A stretch of DNA of 64,000 nt from an uncultured Bacteroidales bacterium. Lineage in GTDB: Bacteria; Bacteroidota; Bacteroidia; Bacteroidales; UBA932. The notes below the pieces were generated by a model that saw only the letters and a program-made list of their open reading frames with translations, was not told where the DNA came from and did not search any database. How positions within the stretch are numbered: the first letter of the stretch is position 1; each line of letters begins with the position of its first letter. The position numbers and the translations under genes are program-made. The stretch covers positions 31,538 to 95,537 of the forward strand of contig CAJOHK010000007.1 in the NCBI GenBank assembly GCA_905234285.1, written 5' to 3'. Shown in pieces: positions 1 to 8,179 of the stretch.

Positions 1-950
1 CGCCCTGCCCTGCCGGCTTCCTGGAAATAGGCCTCCGGACTGTCCGGAAGGTCGGCGTGCACTACAAAACGGACATCGGGCTTGTCAATGCCCATGCCGA
101 AGGCATTGGTACACACCATCACCCGGGTTTTCCCGCTCTTCCAGTCGGCCTGCCGCTGCGACCGTGTTTCGGCGCCCAGGCCGGCATGATAGAAAGAGGC
201 CGATACGCCAGCCGCGCGTAAGGATTCGGCCAAATCCTGCGTCCGGTTACGGCTGCGCACATACACAATGCCGCTGCCGGGGACGCCGTTGCAAACGCTG
301 CGGATCTGCCCCAGCTTATCCTGCGTTTTGCGCACAATATAGCTCAGATTGGGGCGTTCAAAACCCGACTGGAGCAGATTAGGGGCAGGAAAACCCAGAC
401 GGTCCATGATATCCTTGGCCACTGTGGGGGTAGCGGTAGCCGTAAGGGCTATCACCGGTGCCTCAATCCGTTTGCGCAACTCCCCTATTTCCAGATAGGT
501 GGGGCGAAAATCATAGCCCCATTGTGAAATACAATGGGCCTCGTCCACCACAATGAAGTTGACATTCAAAACGGAGAGATAGGTCTGAAACAACTGGGTA
601 TGGATGCGCTCCGGACTCAGATAAAGAAACTTATAATCCCCGTAGGCGGCATTGTTTAGAGCCAGGTCCACCTCCCGGCGGTTCATGCCGGCATGGATAG
701 CCAGCGCCTTGATGCCCCGGGCCTGCAGATTCTGAACCTGATCCTTCATGAGGGCGATGAGCGGCGTAATGACCAGCGCCAAACCGTCCCTCATCAGGGC
801 CGGCACCTGGAAGCATACCGACTTTCCCCCTCCCGTGGGCAGGATGGCCAGTACATCGCGGCCTTCCAGCGCCTCACGGACTATCTCTTCCTGCATGGGA
901 CGGAAACTGTCATAGCCCCAGTATGTCTTGAGAACTTCCAGCGGTGCCAT
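1..950 (-). CDS. recQ: ATP-dependent DNA helicase RecQ, N-terminal part (runs off the window)
   Basis: Translating the minus strand from the ATG at 950 gives an open frame to the window edge (316 codons). It starts MAPLEVLKTYWGYDSFRP and carries a Walker A motif TGGGKS near residues 39-44, DEAH at about 136-139 followed by CISQWGYDFRP, and the later helicase segments GIVYVRSR and GMGIDKPDVRFV. This is the RecQ pattern: a superfamily 2, 3'-5' DNA helicase used in recombination and fork repair. The C-terminal zinc-binding and HRDC regions lie outside the window. It is divergent from ybaK with a 39-base gap that must hold both promoters. Confidence 0.93.
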   Translation of the reverse strand, partial: MAPLEVLKTYWGYDSFRPMQEEIVREALEGRDVLAILPTGGGKSVCFQVPALMRDGLALVITPLIALMKDQVQNLQARGIKALAIHAGMNRREVDLALNNAAYGDYKFLYLSPERIHTQLFQTYLSVLNVNFIVVDEAHCISQWGYDFRPTYLEIGELRKRIEAPVIALTATATPTVAKDIMDRLGFPAPNLLQSGFERPNLSYIVRKTQDKLGQIRSVCNGVPGSGIVYVRSRNRTQDLAESLRAAGVSASFYHAGLGAETRSQRQADWKSGKTRVMVCTNAFGMGIDKPDVRFVVHADLPDSPEAYFQEAGRAG

Positions 951-978
951 AGGTATGCGAAGATACGCCTTTTTTTCG

Positions 979-986
979 TAAATTTG
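979..986 (+). promoter_or_regulatory. -7 promoter element of ybaK
   Basis: TAAATTTG matches the Bacteroidota -7 consensus TAnnTTTG. It ends only 3 bases before the ybaK ATG at 990, so transcription would begin at or within the start codon region, implying a leaderless or nearly leaderless mRNA. No convincing -33 TTTG was identified. Confidence 0.55.
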
Positions 987-989
987 CGC

Positions 990-1460
990 ATGGCTGTGCA
1001 GAAAACCAATGCAGCCCGTTTGCTGGATGCGGCGGGCATCCCATACTCCTTAGTCCCCTATGAGGTGGACGAGGAACACCTGGAGGCGTCCCATGTGGCC
1101 GAGCAATTGGGAGAAGAGCTGGACCGGGTGTTCAAAACCCTGGTATTGCGGGGCGACAAAAACGGCCTGTTCGTGTGCGTAATGCCGGGTTCCATGGAAG
1201 TAGACCTCAAGGTAGCCGCCAAAATTTCCGGAAACAAGAGCTGCGCCATGATTCACGTGAAGGAACTCCTTCCCCTCACCGGCTATATCCGGGGCGGTTG
1301 CTCCCCCATCGGAATGAAAAAGCCCCTGCCCACCTTTATCCATGAGAGCGCTATGCTGTACGACACCATTTATGTGAGCGCTGGAATCCGCGGCCTCCAA
1401 ATTTGCATTGAGCCGCAGGCGCTGATGGACTTTGTGGGCGCCGGAATTTATCCTTTGTAA
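990..1460 (+). CDS. ybaK: YbaK/EbsC-family Cys-tRNA(Pro) deacylase
   Basis: A 156-residue protein of the YbaK/ProX editing domain fold, cytoplasmic. The family hydrolyses Cys wrongly attached to tRNA-Pro. Visible family features are the early VPYEVDEEHLEASHVAEQLG segment, the VFKTLVLRGD strand, the VDLKVAAK helix around the conserved Lys, the GYIRGGCSPIGMKK block (conserved Gly/Cys/Pro region) and the terminal substrate loop. The frame is open further upstream to 693, but that stretch lies inside recQ; I chose the ATG at 990 because it gives normal family length and lies directly after a promoter element. Its TAA (1458-1460) abuts the stop codon of the convergent metallo-hydrolase gene. Confidence 0.9.
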   Translation: MAVQKTNAARLLDAAGIPYSLVPYEVDEEHLEASHVAEQLGEELDRVFKTLVLRGDKNGLFVCVMPGSMEVDLKVAAKISGNKSCAMIHVKELLPLTGYIRGGCSPIGMKKPLPTFIHESAMLYDTIYVSAGIRGLQICIEPQALMDFVGAGIYPL

Positions 1461-2258
1461 TTACAGTACCAGTAACGGTGAAGCGATGCCTCTACGGAGC
1501 ACCCTCAGGGCTACCGTACCGGGCTCAACGCCCAGGGACTTGAGGGCATCCAGCGCACTGGCATAGGCCAACTCGGGCGTATTGTTGTTCCCGCTCAGGT
1601 GACACAGAAACAGATTCTTGAGGCCAGGGTGCCAGAAATGCGTGATGGCATCGGCGCAGGCATTGTTGGACAGATGGCCGATTCCATGCGAGATGCGGTC
1701 CTTGAGCTCCTGCGGATAATCCCCGCCCACGAGCATATCCATATCGTAATTGGATTCCACCACCACCGTAGTGGCCTCGGAGGCCCAGTGAAGCGCTTCA
1801 GGGGTAACATGCCCCATATCGGTCATGAGCACAAACAGCTCTTCCCCGCAGCGGATAGCCAAGCCGATGCACTGGGTGGCATCGTGGGGCACGACGAAAT
1901 AGCGCACGTCAAAATCGACGGTAACCGGCGTCCACACCCCGGCCTGCAGCTGCTGGCGGCAAGGCCCGATCCATTCGGCCGTAAAAGGATGATGTGCCAG
2001 GGCATCGTGCAACACCGGGGTTGTCCACACCGGCAGGGTGAGCCGCTTGCAGAAAGAGCCCAGTGAGCGGATGTGATCCCCATGGTCGTGGGTAATGAGA
2101 ATGGCCGACAGGGCATCGTAGCCGAGTCCCACATTCTCCAGCTCCTTTTTCACGCGGCGGATGCCGACGCCGGCATCGATGACCAGGCCGGAGTGCGGGC
2201 CCAGCAGGAGCGAACAGTTTCCGCAGCTGCCGCTGGAAAAACTGATGAAACGCATCAT
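1461..2258 (-). CDS. MBL-fold metallo-hydrolase, WalJ/YycJ type
   Basis: A 265-residue metallo-beta-lactamase-fold protein. It begins MMRFISFSSGSCGNCSLLL, the characteristic start of the WalJ/YycJ group, and has the metal-binding motif THDHGDH at about residues 56-62 plus a later Asp-containing GHVTPEALHWASEA region and a HLSNN/CHLSG pair of His motifs. These enzymes are predicted nucleases or phosphodiesterases linked in other bacteria to cell wall and DNA repair processes; the substrate here is unknown. The start at 2258 overlaps the stop codon of the upstream TPR gene (ATGA), so translation is probably coupled. A longer in-frame start at 2345 would lie within the TPR gene and adds no conserved sequence. 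Confidence 0.85.
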   Translation of the reverse strand: MMRFISFSSGSCGNCSLLLGPHSGLVIDAGVGIRRVKKELENVGLGYDALSAILITHDHGDHIRSLGSFCKRLTLPVWTTPVLHDALAHHPFTAEWIGPCRQQLQAGVWTPVTVDFDVRYFVVPHDATQCIGLAIRCGEELFVLMTDMGHVTPEALHWASEATTVVVESNYDMDMLVGGDYPQELKDRISHGIGHLSNNACADAITHFWHPGLKNLFLCHLSGNNNTPELAYASALDALKSLGVEPGTVALRVLRRGIASPLLVL

Positions 2259-4243
2259 GGCCGGTCCTCCTTGTCGCAGTAGCGGGAAATCACGTTGTAC
2301 GCGCCCTCCACACCCAATTCTCCGGCACGGGAGAGGTCGATACAACCCTTTTCCTTGTCTTTCAGGTAAATAAGCACCAGTCCCCTGTTAAAGTAGGCGT
2401 CGCCCATCCAGGGGTAGAGTTTAATGGCTCGGTCGTAGCTCTCTATGGCCTGCACAAAGCGGGAACTCATGCAGTACAGGTTGCCCAGATTGAACTGGAT
2501 ATAAGGGAAGGAAGGCAGGACAGCGGCAGCGGCCTCGGTATCGGCCAAAGCCTCGGAGTAATCGTACTCACGGGAAACCTGTTCGCGCACCCTGGCGCGG
2601 GTGTTTCCCTTGTCGTCCATGGTAAGGGTTTGCACGTTGGATTCGAAGGAGGCGATGAACTGGATCATCTCGGCCCTGAGCGCGCCGCGGTTCATGAGGT
2701 AGTAGGCCTTGTAATAGGCTGCGTAGGGATCTGTCCCGGCCTCGGCCTCAACGGCACTGGTCATATGCTGGAGGGCCGAGGTATACTGGCGCAGGCCCAC
2801 ATCCTGCAAGCCTTTCAGGAAGGCATCGTCCACCGGCTCTGACAGGACAGCCGATGTTACCGGCAAGGAAGAAGCTTCACCCGTAATTTCCAAAGGCAGC
2901 GGCTGCCGAGCCAGGAAATTATCCAGCAACTTGTTCTCGTACGGGTGCGCCAGGGCGTAGCGGGTGGTTTCCCGCTCCTTCACCAGTGCGAAGCGGTACA
3001 GGGGTTTGAGGTTGATATCGACGTCGCGTGAGCGCAGCATCTCGTCCTCGAAGTTGCCGCCACGGGCAAAATCGGCGTCCAGCGCCAGCAAATTGCTGTA
3101 TTTGCGGGTGGTATCAGAGAAATCGGCGCCGCCGGCGGTGGTAGCCTCATATTCGGCCACCTTTCTACGGGCTATGCGGTAGTCTTCCTTGGAGGCGCGC
3201 GTCATGCCCATCTGCAGCTCCACATAGGCCCGGTTCATATAGGCCTTGGCAAAGTCGGGGTACAGTTCGATGGCTTTGTTGTAATCGGCCAGGGCATCAT
3301 CCCAGCGCTGCATCTCGATGAAAAAGCCGGCACGGTTGAAGTAGGCCAGAACATTGCCCGGATTAATGGCTATGACGCGGTCCATATCGGCCAGGGCGCC
3401 ATCGAAATCGCCCACCTGGGCACTCAGGAGGCTGCGGTTGTACAGGGTGAGCGCATTGCCCGGCTCGTATTTGAGCACGGTATTGAGGTCGGCCATAGCT
3501 TCCTTGAGCCGGCCCGTCTCGGACAGGACCAGGCCCCGTTGGAAATGGGCCAGTGTGAGAGTCGAATCCAGTTCGATGGCCTTGTTCAGGTCGGCCAGGG
3601 AAGCATCGTACTGCTTTTGGGCCGCCATCAGACCTCCCCGGCGGATATATCCTTCGGGCTCAAAGCGGTCCAGTTTGATGGCCTTGTTGTAATCGGTGAG
3701 GGCTTTGAGGGTGTCGCCCAGAAAGAGGTAACTGGCTCCGCGGTTGAGGTAAGAAGAAGGATCCTTGGGCTCCTGGCGGATATACTTGTCAAAATCGGCC
3801 ACGGCCCGCTCGAACTGACGGCTCAGGAAATAGGCCACGCCGCGTGTGAAATACAGGCCCGACGAACCCGGCCTGAGCGAGATGGCCTGTTCCAGGTCTT
3901 TGAGGGCGCTGTCGTAGTCCCCGGTGCGGCTCTCTGTGATGGCACGGTAATGATAACCGGACGTAAAGACGGGATTCAGGCGCACGGCCGTGGAGAAATC
4001 GGCTTTGGCGCCCCGGATATCGCCCAAATTGTATTTGGCGATGCCCCGGTAGAAGAAGGTCCAGTAATCGGTGCTGTCCAGCTGGGCCAGGATATTGAAA
4101 TTGGACACGGCTTCATTGAGCCGGCCATCCTGCAGGGCGGTGCGGCCCCGGAAGGAGAACACATCTTTGTCGTACTGCCCCCAAGCGGCATGAAACACAC
4201 CTGAGCACAATAAAAAAACGAGTATGAAAAGCGTTTTTTTCAC
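2255..4243 (-). CDS. Tetratricopeptide-repeat protein, exported
   Basis: A 662-residue protein with an N-terminal signal peptide (MKKTLFILVFLLCSGVFHAAWG) and about ten TPR units between residues 25 and 370. The repeats are recognisable by recurring patterns such as A-x-x-D-x-x-x-A-I-x-L-x-P and YFNRG/YLNRG. A non-TPR middle (about 370-520) is followed by two or three further TPR units at the C-terminus ending YNVISRYCDKEDRP. TPR arrays mediate protein-protein contact; the partner is unknown. It is translationally coupled to the downstream metallo-hydrolase and divergent from the M28-like gene. Confidence 0.85.
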   Translation of the reverse strand: MKKTLFILVFLLCSGVFHAAWGQYDKDVFSFRGRTALQDGRLNEAVSNFNILAQLDSTDYWTFFYRGIAKYNLGDIRGAKADFSTAVRLNPVFTSGYHYRAITESRTGDYDSALKDLEQAISLRPGSSGLYFTRGVAYFLSRQFERAVADFDKYIRQEPKDPSSYLNRGASYLFLGDTLKALTDYNKAIKLDRFEPEGYIRRGGLMAAQKQYDASLADLNKAIELDSTLTLAHFQRGLVLSETGRLKEAMADLNTVLKYEPGNALTLYNRSLLSAQVGDFDGALADMDRVIAINPGNVLAYFNRAGFFIEMQRWDDALADYNKAIELYPDFAKAYMNRAYVELQMGMTRASKEDYRIARRKVAEYEATTAGGADFSDTTRKYSNLLALDADFARGGNFEDEMLRSRDVDINLKPLYRFALVKERETTRYALAHPYENKLLDNFLARQPLPLEITGEASSLPVTSAVLSEPVDDAFLKGLQDVGLRQYTSALQHMTSAVEAEAGTDPYAAYYKAYYLMNRGALRAEMIQFIASFESNVQTLTMDDKGNTRARVREQVSREYDYSEALADTEAAAAVLPSFPYIQFNLGNLYCMSSRFVQAIESYDRAIKLYPWMGDAYFNRGLVLIYLKDKEKGCIDLSRAGELGVEGAYNVISRYCDKEDRP

Positions 4244-4288
4244 CGAAAAATTTTCGTATCCGGCACGAAATAGCTAATTTCGCGCCAA

Positions 4289-5281
4289 ATGACAAAGTTA
4301 GCAAAAATATTTATTTTCTTTTGCTTCTTCCTGCCACTTACGGTTCAGGCGCAAAAGGTGCGTTACAGTATCTCCCCCATCAACGCCGAGAGTGCGCTCA
4401 AAGAGGAGAACATCCGCGCCCAGGTAGCTTGGCTCACCCATCCGGAGAACGGAGGCAGGGCAACCGGCACAGAGGGTGCGCGCAATACCGCCGTATGGCT
4501 GAGCGAGCGTTTCAGGGAAGCCGGCCTGGAGCCGCTCAGCGGGGCCTGGCTGCACGGATTCAACACTTCGGCCGGAATGGGGCGCAACGTCATGGGCTTT
4601 CTCTCCGGCAGTGCCTTGCCCTCCCGCTACGTCATTGTCATGGCCCATTACGACAACCTGGGCATCCTGGGCGGCACCTTTTATCCCGGAGCCGATGCCA
4701 ACGCCTCCGGAACCACCGCCCTGCTGCAGCTGGCCGCCATGTTTCAGCAGATGCGCGCCTGCCGCAAGGTCTACTCAAGCGGCCTCATCCTGGTAGCGCT
4801 GGACGCCAAGGAAAAGAACCAGGCCGGGGCCGAGGATCTCTGGCGGCTCATCGACCAGCATAAACTGCTGGATCCCGTGTCGGGCAATCCCATTCTTGCC
4901 GACCAGATTTCGCTGGTAGTGAACCTGGACCAGCTGGGCGCCACGCTCTCCCCCATCACCAAAGGACATCCCGACTATCTGCTCATGCTCTCCGAGGCTG
5001 CCAACGGCCACCGCGCCACACTGGAAAGCGAGAATACCACCCGGCATATCGGGCTGGAACTGGGATTCGACTATTACGGCAGCAAAGACTTCACCAACCT
5101 CTTTTATCGCAGGGTAAGCGACCAGCGCGTGTTTCTGGAACATGGCATTCCGGCCGTGATGTTCACTTCCGGCATCACCTTCAACAACAACAAGCCCCAC
5201 GATGACGCCGCTTCCCTGGACTATGGGATACTGAGAAAACGCATCCAGCTCATCTTCTATTACCTGGACCGCGTATTGTAA
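4289..5281 (+). CDS. M28-family peptidase-like protein, exported, probably catalytically altered
   Basis: A 330-residue protein with a signal peptide ending near VQAQ. The M28 fold is evident from VIVMAHYDNLG (first metal His), YPGADANASGTTALLQLA, VVNLDQLG (Asp ligand) and NNKPHDD (last His). Two catalytic positions differ from active M28 aminopeptidases. The usual G-A-D-D-N-x-S-G reads G-A-D-A-N-A-S-G, removing the bridging Asp by my alignment. The usual Glu-Glu pair reads Lys-Glu in LDAKEKNQAGAED, removing the general base. It may be an inactive binding homologue or a divergent hydrolase. The weak -7 TAATTTCG at 4275-4282 lies 6 bases before the ATG. It is followed by the ABC exporter gene 20 bases downstream, which has its own promoter. 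Confidence 0.8.
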   Translation: MTKLAKIFIFFCFFLPLTVQAQKVRYSISPINAESALKEENIRAQVAWLTHPENGGRATGTEGARNTAVWLSERFREAGLEPLSGAWLHGFNTSAGMGRNVMGFLSGSALPSRYVIVMAHYDNLGILGGTFYPGADANASGTTALLQLAAMFQQMRACRKVYSSGLILVALDAKEKNQAGAEDLWRLIDQHKLLDPVSGNPILADQISLVVNLDQLGATLSPITKGHPDYLLMLSEAANGHRATLESENTTRHIGLELGFDYYGSKDFTNLFYRRVSDQRVFLEHGIPAVMFTSGITFNNNKPHDDAASLDYGILRKRIQLIFYYLDRVL

Positions 5282-5288
5282 TTTTTCG

Positions 5289-5296
5289 TATCTTTG
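5289..5296 (+). promoter_or_regulatory. -7 promoter element of the ABC exporter operon
   Basis: TATCTTTG is an exact TAnnTTTG match, ending 5 bases before the ATG at 5302. Transcription would start within a few bases of the start codon, so the operon mRNA has little or no leader. Confidence 0.6.
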
Positions 5297-5301
5297 CATT
5301 C

Positions 5302-7146
5302 ATGAGAGAATTCTTACGAATGATGAGGCGCTACACCGCGCCTTATACCGGATATCTGGGCGGCGCCGTACTGCTGAACATGCTGTCGGCCATCTTCAAT
5401 ATTTTTTCCTTCGCCCTGCTGGTTCCCCTCCTGAACATCCTTTTCCAGGTAGACGATACCATTTATGAATTCATTCCCTGGGGGCAAGGCAACTTCAAGG
5501 ATACTCTGGTTAACAACTTTTATTATTACGTGGCCAGTTTTGCCGGCCAGTATGGCGTCATCAACACCCTAATCATGCTGGCGGGCGTCATGATCCTGTT
5601 CACCTCGCTCAAAACCGCCTGCTACTTCGGTTCCAACGCCGTCATGGTTCCCATCTGCAACGGCATCGTCAAGGACATCCGCTGTGAGCTTTACAACAAA
5701 ATTCTGAGCCTCCCCATCGGCTTCTTCTCAGAAGAACGGAAAGGAGACATCGTGGCGCGCATTACGGGCGACGTTGGCGAAGTCCAGAATTCCATCACCT
5801 CGTCCATCTACATCCTCATCAAGGATCCCATCCTCATCATCCTGTACTTTGGCTTCCTCACCTTCCTGAGCCCGGAAATGATGGCCTTTACCATCCTCTT
5901 TACCCCAGGTTTTGTGTGGATTATGGGCGTTATCGGCAAGCAGCTCAAGCGCGGTTCGCTGGAGGCCCAGAACCTATGGAGCGACACCATGGCCCAGGTC
6001 GATGAAACCCTGGGCGGCCTGCGCATCATCAAGGCTTTCAACGCCGAGAATACCATGAGCAAGCGCTTCGACGACGTATCGGACCGCATGCGGCGCAAGA
6101 ACAACCGCGTGTCCATCCGCCAGTCCACCGCCCACCCTGTGAGCGAATTCCTGGGCACCGTCATGCTCATGGTGGTGCTTTGCGTGGGCGGCGCCATGAT
6201 TATCCGCGGAGAGAGCTTTTTTGGCGGCCATTTCATGGACGGTTCTCAGTTCGTCTTCTTCCTGGTGATCCTTTACTCGGTCATCGAGCCCATCAAGGAA
6301 CTGTCCCGCGCCACCTATGCCATCCCCCGCGGCCTGGCTTCCATCGAGCGCATCAACAAAATCCTCCAGGCCGATAATCCCATCAAGGACCCCGAGCATC
6401 CCCAGCCGATCACCAGCTTCAAGGACAGCATCCGTTTCAATAACGTCCATTTCAATTACGAGTCGGGGCGGGAGATTCTCAAAGGCATCGACCTCACCAT
6501 CCCACGCGGGAAAACCATCGCCATTGTGGGCGAATCGGGGGCCGGTAAATCCACGCTGGTAGACCTTATTCCCCGTTTTTGGGATGTATCGGAAGGCAGC
6601 ATTACCCTTGACGGCATCGATATCAGGAACGTCGCCGTCAAGGATCTTCGCAGTCTCATGGGCAATGTGAACCAGGAACCCATCCTGTTCAACGATACCA
6701 TTTACAACAACATCGCCTTTGGCGTAGAGGGCGCCACCGAGGAACAGGTGATAGCAGCCGCCAAGATAGCCAACGCCCACGACTTCATCATGGAGAAGGA
6801 GCAGGGTTACCAGACCAATATCGGCGACCGCGGCGCCAAGCTTTCCGGCGGTCAGCGGCAGCGGCTTTCCATTGCCCGCGCCGTACTCAAGAACCCGCCC
6901 ATCCTTATCCTGGACGAGGCCACTGCCTCCCTGGATACAGAAAGCGAGCGCACGGTGCAGGATGCCCTGGACCGCCTCATGTCCAACCGTACCACCATCG
7001 CCATCGCCCACCGGCTGTCCACCATCAAGAATGCCGATGAAATCATCGTCATGCACGACGGCGTCATTGTTGAGCGCGGCAAACATGAGGAGCTCATCGC
7101 CCTCGGCGGCTATTATAAGAAACTTAACGACATGCAGGCACTGTAA
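5302..7146 (+). CDS. ABC exporter, fused permease and ATPase (MsbA-like)
   Basis: A 614-residue half-transporter. The N-terminal ~330 residues contain about six membrane helices of the type I exporter fold (YTGYLGGAVLLNMLSAIFNIFSFALLVPLL, then TLIMLAGVMILF and further segments). The C-terminal ATPase domain has Walker A GESGAGKST near residue 409, signature LSGGQRQR near 513 and Walker B ILILDEAT near 534, followed by the H-loop IAHRLST. In Bacteroidota this architecture is usually annotated as a lipid A or lipid exporter (MsbA-like); the substrate cannot be read from the sequence. It is first of a four-gene operon: its TAA overlaps the next ATG by one base. Confidence 0.92.
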   Translation: MREFLRMMRRYTAPYTGYLGGAVLLNMLSAIFNIFSFALLVPLLNILFQVDDTIYEFIPWGQGNFKDTLVNNFYYYVASFAGQYGVINTLIMLAGVMILFTSLKTACYFGSNAVMVPICNGIVKDIRCELYNKILSLPIGFFSEERKGDIVARITGDVGEVQNSITSSIYILIKDPILIILYFGFLTFLSPEMMAFTILFTPGFVWIMGVIGKQLKRGSLEAQNLWSDTMAQVDETLGGLRIIKAFNAENTMSKRFDDVSDRMRRKNNRVSIRQSTAHPVSEFLGTVMLMVVLCVGGAMIIRGESFFGGHFMDGSQFVFFLVILYSVIEPIKELSRATYAIPRGLASIERINKILQADNPIKDPEHPQPITSFKDSIRFNNVHFNYESGREILKGIDLTIPRGKTIAIVGESGAGKSTLVDLIPRFWDVSEGSITLDGIDIRNVAVKDLRSLMGNVNQEPILFNDTIYNNIAFGVEGATEEQVIAAAKIANAHDFIMEKEQGYQTNIGDRGAKLSGGQRQRLSIARAVLKNPPILILDEATASLDTESERTVQDALDRLMSNRTTIAIAHRLSTIKNADEIIVMHDGVIVERGKHEELIALGGYYKKLNDMQAL

Positions 7147-7778
7147 TGAAAACGCTAACTGTACCCCTTGTAAGTTTTGACACCCAGGATCTGGACAGCG
7201 TAATGGAGCTCCAGGCCGCCCGTTTTGACGTGGACCAGGTAAACTGGCCGGAAGGCTGGCCCTATGCCCCCCTCTGCAGCGGCCGCATCGCCCGCACGGA
7301 GGGTTCCCTGGTGGTGGATTTTCGTGTTAGCGGACTGGACCTGAGGGCCGAGAATAAGGAGGACAACGGCAGCCAGTGGGAAGACAGCTGCGTAGAATTC
7401 TTTGTACAGGATCCAGACGGTTCAGCATACTACAATTTTGAAATCAATGCTCTGGGAAAGGTGCTTGCCTGCTGTGGCGCAGACAGAAATCACCGTACAC
7501 CCCGCCCCACCGAGGAAATGGCGTCCCTGGCTCGTTTTGCTTCTGTCAAGAGGCTCGACGAGGTAAAAGAAGGCCTGCAAAACTGGCGGGTATGCCTCAT
7601 CATTCCCTTTGAGCTCATCGGCGTAGATCCGGAACACCTGCCGGAGAAACTTCGGGCCAATTTCTATAAGTGCGGCGACAAAACCGCGCATCCGCACTTC
7701 CTGAGCTGGTCCCCCATTGGCACCCCCAGCCCCGATTTCCATCGGCCCGAATTCTTTGGCGAGCTGCTTCTCAAATGA
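7146..7778 (+). CDS. CBM9-like (DOMON-type) domain protein without signal peptide
   Basis: A 210-residue protein resembling the stand-alone carbohydrate-binding family 9-like proteins common in Bacteroides. Visible hallmarks are the GSLVVDFRVSGLDLRA strand pair, the D-x-CVEFFV core, YYNFEINALGKVL, the VCLIIPFELIG strand and a C-terminal WSPIGTPSPDFHRPEFFGEL, where the HxPxFFG ending is typical. No signal peptide is seen, so it is probably cytoplasmic, which makes extracellular carbohydrate binding unlikely. It sits between the exporter (one-base overlap) and the VanZ-like gene (ATGA overlap). The role in the operon is unknown. Confidence 0.75.
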   Translation: MKTLTVPLVSFDTQDLDSVMELQAARFDVDQVNWPEGWPYAPLCSGRIARTEGSLVVDFRVSGLDLRAENKEDNGSQWEDSCVEFFVQDPDGSAYYNFEINALGKVLACCGADRNHRTPRPTEEMASLARFASVKRLDEVKEGLQNWRVCLIIPFELIGVDPEHLPEKLRANFYKCGDKTAHPHFLSWSPIGTPSPDFHRPEFFGELLLK

Positions 7779-8179
7779 GTCCTCAACAGAAAATCGTATT
7801 CCGGGCCATCTTTTTCGTCTATGTGACGGCCGTGCTTTTCCTCTGCTTCGGCCGCTTTGAAAATGCGCCTTCCGTGGAATGGAGCCTGTTTGGCATACCC
7901 ACCGACAAACTGGTGCACTTTTGCATGTTTTTTCCTTTCCCCATCCTTGCGTTCCTGGCTTTTGACAAGTACACCGAGACGCTCAAGTCATCGCTGCTGT
8001 TCACCCTGGCCACGCTGGGGGTGGGCATCCTGCTGGCCATAGGAACCGAATGGGGGCAGGCGCACCTCACCGACTACCGCAGCGGTGATCCCTGGGACCT
8101 TACCGCCGATGTCGTAGCCCTGTTCATCAGTTCTGCCATCATTTTCGTGTGGGATATCAGCAAACAAAAGAAAGCATGA
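7775..8179 (+). CDS. VanZ-like family membrane protein
   Basis: A 134-residue protein with four predicted membrane segments: IVFRAIFFVYVTAVLFLCF, the LVHFCMFFPFPILAFLAF helix, LLFTLATLGVGILLAIGTEW, and VVALFISSAIIFVW. The motif D-K-(L/V)-x-H-x-x-x-(F/Y) and the acidic GTEWGQAHLTDYRSGDPWDLTADVVA stretch are characteristic of the VanZ-like family. The biochemical role of these small membrane proteins is not established outside teicoplanin resistance clusters. The start is set at the ATG at 7775, which overlaps the preceding stop (ATGA); the frame is open upstream but inside the previous gene. Its own stop overlaps the next ATG (ATGA). Confidence 0.85.
   Translation: MSPQQKIVFRAIFFVYVTAVLFLCFGRFENAPSVEWSLFGIPTDKLVHFCMFFPFPILAFLAFDKYTETLKSSLLFTLATLGVGILLAIGTEWGQAHLTDYRSGDPWDLTADVVALFISSAIIFVWDISKQKKA

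Noticed and set aside
693..989. In-frame N-terminal extension of the YbaK gene
   Set aside because: It lies within recQ on the opposite strand, has no family similarity, and the promoter element at 979 and the ATG at 990 give normal length.
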